Of a stretch of DNA of 64,000 nucleotides, positions 58,259-64,000 are shown piece by piece; the first letter of the stretch is position 1, and each line of letters starts with the position of its first letter. The notes beneath the pieces are model-generated. The model was given only the letters and a program-made list of their open reading frames with translations. It was not told where the DNA came from and did no database searches. The stretch covers positions 343,903-407,902 of the forward strand of contig JAKVCS010000005.1 of the NCBI GenBank assembly GCA_022448365.1, written 5' to 3'. A program made the position numbers and the translations under genes. The DNA is from Saccharospirillaceae bacterium (GTDB taxonomy: Bacteria > Pseudomonadota > Gammaproteobacteria > Pseudomonadales > Oceanobacteraceae).

Positions 58259-58687
58259 ATGTTTAGCAGCAAAGACAAGGGTGCTAATACCCATTACGAC
58301 ACACTGATTTCGTCAAAAACTGAAATCGTAGGTGATGTGAAATTCACCGGTGGGCTGCATGTTGATGGCGTCATCAAAGGCAATTTGTTCGCTGAAGCCG
58401 GCAGCGGCGCAGTCGTGCGTGTCAGCGATAAAGGTCGTGTGGAAGGCCACATTTCAGCGCCGAACATCGTGATCAACGGCAAAGTCATAGGTGATGTGCA
58501 TGCGGTTGATTATATCGAGCTGGCGCAGAAAGCTCAGGTATCTGGTGATGTGCACTACAAGGCTATGGAAATGGTTCTGGGTGCTCAGGTTAATGGCAAA
58601 TTGAACCACCAGGCGAAAGGTACGCAGCCTAAGAAGGCGGTGGAAATCGCTAAAGAACAGTCTGGTGCTGAGGCGAAAGTTGACTGA
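58259..58687 (+). CDS. Bactofilin
   Basis: A 142-residue polymer-forming cytoskeletal protein. The central part is the repetitive beta-helix ([24 protein letters not shown], with regular Gly turns), flanked by short disordered tails. It begins 3 bp after the previous stop. In other bacteria bactofilins scaffold envelope enzymes; the M23 peptidase downstream may be a client. Confidence 0.9.
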   Translation: MFSSKDKGANTHYDTLISSKTEIVGDVKFTGGLHVDGVIKGNLFAEAGSGAVVRVSDKGRVEGHISAPNIVINGKVIGDVHAVDYIELAQKAQVSGDVHYKAMEMVLGAQVNGKLNHQAKGTQPKKAVEIAKEQSGAEAKVD

Positions 58688-58740
58688 AACACTGGGTAAA
58701 GTCGATAATTTCGACGTCTGAAACCAGCTCTGGAATGTAT

Positions 58741-59088
58741 ATGAGTGCCGTACAACAAGCCACACCCTTCGAGTTAAGTGCAGCTGCTGAAGGTAAAATC
58801 CGTGAGTTACTGCTGGAAGAGGCTGATGACGAGTTATGTCTGAGAGTATTCGTTACCGGTGGCGGTTGTTCAGGGTTCCAGTATGGTTTTACCTTTGATG
58901 ATGAACGCGCAGACGATGACTTTGCCGTGGAATATGATGGTGTGCGGGTATTAGTTGATTCGCTCAGCTACGGATATCTGGTAGGCTCAGTGCTTGACTA
59001 TAAGGAAGGCCTCGAAGGATCGCGCTTTACCGTGGATAATCCGGGTGCAACATCGACCTGTGGCTGCGGTTCGTCTTTCTCGATCTGA
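58741..59088 (+). CDS. erpA: Iron-sulfur cluster insertion protein ErpA
   Basis: An A-type carrier of 115 residues that delivers Fe-S clusters to target proteins such as isoprenoid enzymes. Cluster ligands are C43 ([12 protein letters not shown]) and C107/C109 ([10 protein letters not shown]). A second ATG at 58735 is in frame; 58741 gives the usual MSAVQQ-type start. Position after a bactofilin gene matches pseudomonads. Confidence 0.95.
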   Translation: MSAVQQATPFELSAAAEGKIRELLLEEADDELCLRVFVTGGGCSGFQYGFTFDDERADDDFAVEYDGVRVLVDSLSYGYLVGSVLDYKEGLEGSRFTVDNPGATSTCGCGSSFSI

Positions 59089-59110
59089 TCATTTTTTGCG
59101 GAGTAATTTT

Positions 59111-59668
59111 ATGCCTACGACCGGTTCTTCACTATTCAAAGCTACCGTTCGGGGCCTCTTGTTATTCTCTGTATGCGTTAGTGCACAAGCGCAGCTGAAG
59201 CCGATTATGGCTGAGGAAAAGCCTGGTCCGGTTGTACCGCGCAGTGAACTTCCTCAGGAGATGATTAAGTCTCCCAGCGTTGCCAATGCGGCACCGAAAC
59301 AACAGATCCCTCAACGGCTGCAGGCACTGGTAAAGTTACACACCGCTGAAGAGCTGCGTTCCTTATTAACTCGGGCTGAGCAAATCGCTAATGGAGCAGA
59401 TGAATACAGCACCAGAGACCCGATAGCATTGGTGCTGCATGGTGCAGAAATCGCCATCTTCAAACGCAGTAATTACCGCGACAACAAAGAGCTGGTTGAT
59501 CTGGCCGCTCGTCTGGATGCTTTCAACGTGGTTGACCTGAAAGTCTGCCGCCGCTGGATGGGCGATAACAATCTCACGGAAGGTGACTTGCCTCCGTTTC
59601 TCGAAGCGGTGCCATTCGGCGGTGATGAGGTTCAGCGCTTAAATGGAGCCGGCTACGCATACTTCTGA
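59111..59668 (+). CDS. Exported DsrE-like protein
   Basis: A 185-residue protein with a signal peptide (about 8-28, SVCVSAQAQ), a linker, then a DsrE/DsrF-like domain: LVLHGAEIAIFKRSNYRDNKELVDLAARLDAFNVVDLKVCRRWM. The conserved VC Cys is a possible sulfur-relay residue. ATG 59111 follows GGAG; the frame opens earlier at 58994, overlapping erpA. It is not part of the erpA-anmK block that I recall from pseudomonads, so it may be an insertion specific to this lineage. Confidence 0.65.
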   Translation: MPTTGSSLFKATVRGLLLFSVCVSAQAQLKPIMAEEKPGPVVPRSELPQEMIKSPSVANAAPKQQIPQRLQALVKLHTAEELRSLLTRAEQIANGADEYSTRDPIALVLHGAEIAIFKRSNYRDNKELVDLAARLDAFNVVDLKVCRRWMGDNNLTEGDLPPFLEAVPFGGDEVQRLNGAGYAYF

Positions 59669-59800
59669 TGTGTGCCAACCGGTTATTTATTTTTACCGGT
59701 ATTAAATCCCACAGTAGCAACGGATCGCTGCATCTGTATTTGGCGGTGGTGATGTTGCACAGATGTGGTGGCTGAAAATCAATACCGCCTTAAACCGGGA

Positions 59801-60913
59801 TCATGCGGGATAAATACCACCAAGAATTCTTAAGTCGTCAGCTCCGGTAACCTGGGGTGCATTTCCTGGCAGGTGATTCAGCGTCTGGTGAGCTAACCAG
59901 GCAAATGCCATCGCTTCCAGCCAATCAGGATGGATACCAGCACTGGCAGTGCTGTGAATCCGATGATGAGGCAATGCGGCCTGAATGCGTTGCATCAGGT
60001 CAGGATTGTGAACGCCGCCACCACACACCAAAATCTCTCCGGCACAGTGGCCATACCTTTCAACCGCATTGGCAATGGCATCAACACTGTATTGTGACAG
60101 CGTTGCCAGTACATCGTGGGCGTCATAATTATTCAGTTGGTCGCCAAGTGCCTCTAAGTTAAATAACTCTCGTCCGGTACTTTTCGGTGGTGGTTGTTGT
60201 AGGTAGCTGCAGATTTCGTCTACGTTTTGCCACTTCGTCAGCAGCTCGGCAATCACCTTGCCTGTCGCCGCTCGTTCGCCGTTGCAGTCTTGAGATTCCT
60301 GCCATTGAAGACAGCACCATTCATCCATCAGTGCATTGCCCGGACCACAATCAAAGCCACTTAGCTGATCACCTAATACAGTGAGGTTGGCGATGCCACC
60401 GATATTCAGAACCATGCGCGGATCACCGGATGCTCCGAGGCAGGCTTGGTGGAAGGCCGGAACCAGAGGAGCACCCTGACCGCCAGCAGCAATATCACGG
60501 CGGCGGAAATCAGCGATGCAGCAAATACCGGTGTGTTCCGCAATCCAGCTAGGGTCGCCTACTTGCCAGCTGAAGCCATCGGCTAAACGACGGCTGCGCA
60601 ATGCTTTATGGCGCAAGGTATGACCATGGCTGCCAATGGCGCTGACTGAGCTGGCGTCGACGTTGGCTTCAGTTAATAGCTGACGAACCGCCTTTACGCT
60701 GAGTTTAGCGATCTTGCGATCGAGTAATGCCAGCTCTTCGACACTGGCTTCAGTTGTGATTGCCAATTGACGCAATTGTTGCGAGAACGCCTGCTCGTAT
60801 GCCAGACCACAGGCGTGAACCAGTTCGGGGGCTCTACCCGTTTCAAATCGAACCAGGGCCGCGTCCATCCCATCAGCGCTGGTGCCGGACATTAAACCGA
60901 TAAATAAACTCAT
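59801..60913 (-). CDS. anmK: Anhydro-N-acetylmuramic acid kinase
   Basis: A 370-residue sugar kinase that opens and phosphorylates 1,6-anhydro-MurNAc during peptidoglycan recycling. MSLFIGLMSGTSADGMDAALVRFE is the AnmK start; ATP-binding NIGGIANLTVLG and VCGGGVHNPDLMQRI segments follow. The gene overlaps the upstream peptidase by 4 bp (ATGA), so both are likely co-translated. Confidence 0.95.
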   Translation of the reverse strand: MSLFIGLMSGTSADGMDAALVRFETGRAPELVHACGLAYEQAFSQQLRQLAITTEASVEELALLDRKIAKLSVKAVRQLLTEANVDASSVSAIGSHGHTLRHKALRSRRLADGFSWQVGDPSWIAEHTGICCIADFRRRDIAAGGQGAPLVPAFHQACLGASGDPRMVLNIGGIANLTVLGDQLSGFDCGPGNALMDEWCCLQWQESQDCNGERAATGKVIAELLTKWQNVDEICSYLQQPPPKSTGRELFNLEALGDQLNNYDAHDVLATLSQYSVDAIANAVERYGHCAGEILVCGGGVHNPDLMQRIQAALPHHRIHSTASAGIHPDWLEAMAFAWLAHQTLNHLPGNAPQVTGADDLRILGGIYPA

Positions 60914-62193
60914 GAGTTATCCATCGCATCAACCAGTGATTGTGGGTTATGGCTATTGAGCCATTCAACCAGGCTGGATGCTTTCGTGAGAAAATCGGCT
61001 TTCTGTTTTTTCGAAATAGAACGTGCCTGCGGCAGCTTGATACGTAATGAATCACGATGAACACCGTCTACACGAAATTCGTAATGCAGATGCGGACCTG
61101 TTGCCAGACCGGTGCTGCCAACATAGCCGATGATCTTACCTTGTTTCACTTTCCGGCCTTTGCGAACACCGCGGCCGAATTTGCTCAGGTGCGCATATAA
61201 CGTTTGATAGCGTGAGCCGTGTTGGATAATCACAACATTTCCGAAACCGCCTTTGCGACCAGCAAACGTTACCTTACCGTCCCCCGCTGCTTTGATTGGA
61301 GTGCCCCGTGCTGCGGCGTAATCGGTCCCGCGGTGAGCTCGAATCTTGTTTAAAACCGGGTGTTTGCGGCGTAAGTTAAAGCGTGAACTGATTCGGGCAA
61401 AGTCGATCGGGTTGCGCAGGAACTCCTTGCGCATACTGAGTCCAGTGGGCGTGTAGTAGTTGGCATTTCCTTTGGCATCTTCATAACGTACCGCCGTAAT
61501 TTCGCGACCGCGGTTATGAAAGCGCGCAATCAGAATGTTGCCGTTGCCAATCTTCTCACCGTCGAGAAAAATTTCTTCGTAGATCAGACTGAAGCGGTCG
61601 CCCTGGCGGATATCCAGTGCAAAGTCGATGTCCCAGCCGAATATGCCAGCCAGTTCAATCAATATCTGCTCAGGTACACCCGCTCTGCCTCCGTCGAGAA
61701 AGAGCGAATTATCGATAGTGGCGCTGGCAAAGCGAGGGCGATAATCGGCGTTTCGTTCCCGCAATTCATATTGCAGTTTGCCTTCGGCATCGCGCACCAG
61801 ACTATGGCGTGCCAGGGGAGAAAGGATGATTTCAAACTTCTGAATACGATGATCGCCAGACGTGACCCAGCGTAGGGTTTGATTCGGGTGTAAGCGGATC
61901 GCTTGCTTAGGGGCAGCTGCAGCAATTTCCAACACATCAACCGCACTGAGATTAAAACGATCAAACAACAACGACAGGTTCTCGCCGGCACGCACCTGAG
62001 CTTCCTGCCAATTTTCTTCTGGCGTTTGGGGTGGTTGTTCTTTTTCCGGGATTTCGACCACGATGCGGGTCTGCTGCAGGTTCTTTGGCGCGCTGGTTGG
62101 CCAGAAACTCACAATCATCAAGGTCAGGAATAAGCCCAGCGCCCCGGCAAGGTGGCTAACGGGAAAATACTGCAAGCGTCCGGGCAGAGCCAT
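60910..62193 (-). CDS. M23 peptidoglycan endopeptidase
   Basis: A 427-residue MepM-like peptidase. An N-terminal signal or TM helix (about 15-32) and an OapA/LysM-like region (QVRAGENLSLLFDRFNLSAVDVLEIA) precede the M23 domain, with zinc ligands in RAHRGTDYAAARGTPIKA and in HLHYEFRV. It probably cleaves peptide cross-links in the periplasm to allow wall growth. Its stop overlaps the anmK start in an ATGA arrangement. Divergent tyrS lies upstream. Confidence 0.92.
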   Translation of the reverse strand: MALPGRLQYFPVSHLAGALGLFLTLMIVSFWPTSAPKNLQQTRIVVEIPEKEQPPQTPEENWQEAQVRAGENLSLLFDRFNLSAVDVLEIAAAAPKQAIRLHPNQTLRWVTSGDHRIQKFEIILSPLARHSLVRDAEGKLQYELRERNADYRPRFASATIDNSLFLDGGRAGVPEQILIELAGIFGWDIDFALDIRQGDRFSLIYEEIFLDGEKIGNGNILIARFHNRGREITAVRYEDAKGNANYYTPTGLSMRKEFLRNPIDFARISSRFNLRRKHPVLNKIRAHRGTDYAAARGTPIKAAGDGKVTFAGRKGGFGNVVIIQHGSRYQTLYAHLSKFGRGVRKGRKVKQGKIIGYVGSTGLATGPHLHYEFRVDGVHRDSLRIKLPQARSISKKQKADFLTKASSLVEWLNSHNPQSLVDAMDNS

Positions 62194-62339
62194 GTAACTG
62201 AATATCCTATCTTTATAAGGTAATGCCGGGGAAGTTTAACCAATGAAAGGCATTATGTCTTACTCCTTACAAACTTGATTTTGCACCTTGTTCAGGTATG
62301 TTCACCGTCCCTGAAAATTTGACACGATTCGAGAGTCCC

Positions 62340-63641
62340 ATGACTGCTGCTCTGATTGAAGATTTAAAAGCCCGCGGCCTGTTAAATCAGGCAACCGCTG
62401 ATGAAGAACTGGTAGAACATCTGCAACAAGGGTGTCGTACTTTGTATTGTGGCTTTGATCCAACTGCAGACAGTTTACACATCGGTTCTCTGGTGCCGCT
62501 GTTAACCCTGAAGCGTTTCCAGCAAGCCGGTCATAAGCCAATTGCGCTGGTCGGTGGTGCCACCGGTTTGATTGGAGATCCAAGTTTCAAGGCCGCTGAG
62601 CGTAAACTCAATGGCCCGGAAGTGGTTGCCGGTTGGGTAGAAAAGCTGAAGAAGCAGGTCAGTGCTTTTATCGAATTTAACGACGCAGAAAATGCAGCAG
62701 ACGTGGTCAATAACCTGGACTGGGTTGGTAATCTGAATGTGCTCGACTTCCTGCGAGATGTCGGTAAGCATTTCTCTGTAAACAATATGATTCAGAAAGA
62801 ATCGGTTAAGCAGCGTATTGAGCGCGAAGGTGCCGGCATCTCTTTTACTGAGTTTACTTATATGTTGCTGCAGTCGTACGACTTTGCTGAATTGGCCAAT
62901 CGTGATGCCTGTACATTACAGATCGGTGGTTCAGATCAGTGGGGTAACATTGTCGGTGGTGTTGATCTGGCTCGCCGTATGTACGGTAAGCAGGTATTTG
63001 GTTTAACCCTGCCGCTGGTGACTAAGTCTGATGGCACCAAATTCGGTAAAACTGAAAGCGGTACTATTTGGCTGGATCCAACGAAAACTTCTCCGTATGC
63101 CTTCTATCAGTTCTGGATGAATACGGCCGACGCAGATGTATATAAGTTCCTGCGTTACTTCACTTTCCTGCCGGTTGAGAAGATTGAGGAAATCGAAGCG
63201 ACTGATGCGGAAATCCAGGGTCGTAAAACCGCTCAGCCAGTATTGGCAGAAGAAGTAACCCGTCTGGTTCATGGTGATGATGCACTGGAGTCGGCTAAAC
63301 GTATTACTCAGGCGTTGTTCTCTGGTGATCTTGCGGACTTATCTGAAGCCGAGTTGGAGCAGATTAAGCTGGACGGCTTGCCCTCAAGTGACTTGTCTTT
63401 AGACGGGTTGGCAGATACGCCAATGACCTCGCTGTTTACTGATTGCGGTATGGTAAAGGCTGGGCGCGAGGTAAAAGATGCGTTGGGTCGTAATGCTGTT
63501 TTGGTCAACAATGAAGCCAAGGGGATGGAAGACAACATGAACTGTGCCGATGTGTTCGCAGCTGGCAAAGCTCTGTTTGGTCGCTTCTTCTTGGTGAAGT
63601 TAGGTAAGAAGAAATACCACCTTTTCGAAATTCAAAAATAA
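62340..63641 (+). CDS. tyrS: Tyrosyl-tRNA synthetase
   Basis: Class Ic aminoacyl-tRNA synthetase, 433 residues. CGFDPTADSLHIGSLVPLL carries the HIGH-like motif HIGS (47-50), KFGKT near 234-238 is the KMSKS-like loop, and IGGSDQWGN is the tyrosine-site signature. The C-terminal S4-like RNA-binding domain is present. ATG 62340 is chosen over an earlier in-frame ATG at 62298 because it leaves the family-typical N-terminus. The rRNA operon promoters begin 13 bp after its stop. Confidence 0.95.
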   Translation: MTAALIEDLKARGLLNQATADEELVEHLQQGCRTLYCGFDPTADSLHIGSLVPLLTLKRFQQAGHKPIALVGGATGLIGDPSFKAAERKLNGPEVVAGWVEKLKKQVSAFIEFNDAENAADVVNNLDWVGNLNVLDFLRDVGKHFSVNNMIQKESVKQRIEREGAGISFTEFTYMLLQSYDFAELANRDACTLQIGGSDQWGNIVGGVDLARRMYGKQVFGLTLPLVTKSDGTKFGKTESGTIWLDPTKTSPYAFYQFWMNTADADVYKFLRYFTFLPVEKIEEIEATDAEIQGRKTAQPVLAEEVTRLVHGDDALESAKRITQALFSGDLADLSEAELEQIKLDGLPSSDLSLDGLADTPMTSLFTDCGMVKAGREVKDALGRNAVLVNNEAKGMEDNMNCADVFAAGKALFGRFFLVKLGKKKYHLFEIQK

Positions 63642-63654
63642 TTGAATAAAGGTG

Positions 63655-63682
63655 TTGACGGTGCATTTGATATCTCTATAAT
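63655..63682 (+). promoter_or_regulatory. rRNA operon promoter P1
   Basis: TTGACG (63655-63660), 16-base spacer, TATAAT (63677-63682), followed by a GC-rich discriminator (GCGCCGC) typical of stringently controlled rRNA promoters. Confidence 0.85.
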
Positions 63683-63744
63683 GCGCCGCTCCTGAGTTGA
63701 GACGCCGCTGTAAAGCGACTGAAAAACTTAAGGAAAACAAGGGG

Positions 63745-63772
63745 TTGACTCAGTGATTTATCACTATATAAT
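63745..63772 (+). promoter_or_regulatory. rRNA operon promoter P2
   Basis: TTGACT (63745-63750), 16-base spacer, TATAAT (63767-63772), discriminator TCGCCCCGC. Second of three tandem promoters. Confidence 0.85.
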
Positions 63773-63825
63773 TCGCCCCGCTCTGAACGATGCGGCAGTA
63801 GCCGGAAAGGTCAGAAAGAAAGTGG

Positions 63826-63853
63826 TTGACATTAAGATTTAGATCTTTAAAAT
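63826..63853 (+). promoter_or_regulatory. rRNA operon promoter P3
   Basis: TTGACA (63826-63831), 16-base spacer, TAAAAT (63848-63853), discriminator GCGCAGCCCGC. Third tandem promoter with the same 16-base spacing. Confidence 0.8.
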
Positions 63854-63861
63854 GCGCAGCC

Positions 63862-63898
63862 CGCTTCGAGAGAAACGCGAAGCGAAGTTCTTTAACAA
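63862..63898 (+). promoter_or_regulatory. boxB-like hairpin and boxA of rRNA leader
   Basis: CGCTTCG...CGAAGCG (63862-63884) forms a stem-loop, followed directly by GTTCTTTAACAA (63887-63898), close to the boxA antitermination consensus TGCTCTTTAACA. This marks the leader of an rRNA operon whose 16S gene lies beyond the window. Confidence 0.8.
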
Positions 63899-64000
63899 AG
63901 TATTTAGACAATTCGTGTGGGTACTTACTGAGGTGTTGTGGAGACACGCTGATTTTGCTCTTTCGAGTGAGTCGGCACACAAAATTTCAAGTAAGAACTC
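63899..64000 (+). other. rRNA operon leader, 16S gene not reached
   Basis: Sequence after boxA (AGACAATTCGTGTGGG and onward) looks like the spacer before 16S rRNA. No 16S sequence is recognisable before base 64000. Confidence 0.7.

Overview
The window looks like a chromosomal segment of a marine, Oceanospirillales-like gammaproteobacterium. This is inferred from protein style and gene order, not from a marker gene. The block argC, DUF6776, bactofilin, erpA, anmK, M23 peptidase, tyrS, rRNA follows, as I recall it, the order found in Pseudomonas, and hemB next to ppk does too. The window stops inside an rRNA leader, just before an expected 16S gene. Base composition is moderate, with clear AT-rich patches at about 11.4-12.1, 17.6-18.7 and 30.8-41.4 kb.

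Region 1 (1-10.9 kb) is a nitrogen-scavenging block: the end of ureF, ureG, a mini HupE-like protein, the complete urea ABC transporter urtABCDE, convergent ubiK, then a TorF-type porin with glnK and amtB. Two sigma-54 (-24/-12) promoters, each with NtrC-like dyads upstream, sit before urtA and before the porin. Urea and ammonium uptake should therefore switch on together under nitrogen limitation. glnE, which adenylylates glutamine synthetase, lies further along at 41.5-44.4 kb.

Region 2 (11-30.8 kb) mixes housekeeping genes with accessory ones. Housekeeping: hexR, uvrD behind a LexA-like box, an RluA-family pseudouridine synthase, ppk, hemB, a branched-chain aminotransferase. Accessory: an orphan TRAP binding lipoprotein, small cysteine-containing secreted proteins, a GH5 glycosidase with a lectin domain nested in its catalytic domain, a decayed copy of that gene's 3' end, and a gene whose 3' end runs into a 7-bp tandem repeat.

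Region 3 (30.8-41.4 kb) is an AT-rich island. It has an esterase gene broken by one stop codon in its oxyanion motif. It is followed by a tightly coupled three-gene unit: a membrane-anchored coiled-coil protein, a 2559-residue Sec-exported SpvB/FG-GAP/YD-repeat (Rhs) protein, and a small two-helix membrane protein that could be an immunity protein. The Rhs protein has seven C-x8/9-C stapled repeats and a cysteine-bearing coiled-coil insertion of about 370 residues. This is the best candidate for an undescribed system.

Region 4 (41.5-64 kb) is mainly conserved: glnE, a lipoprotein plus a GlyGly-CTERM metalloprotease, mrcB, a TPR lipoprotein, a chemoreceptor, hemL, hemJ, a ClC-type channel, and the argC-to-tyrS block. 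It ends with three tandem rRNA promoters and a boxB/boxA leader.
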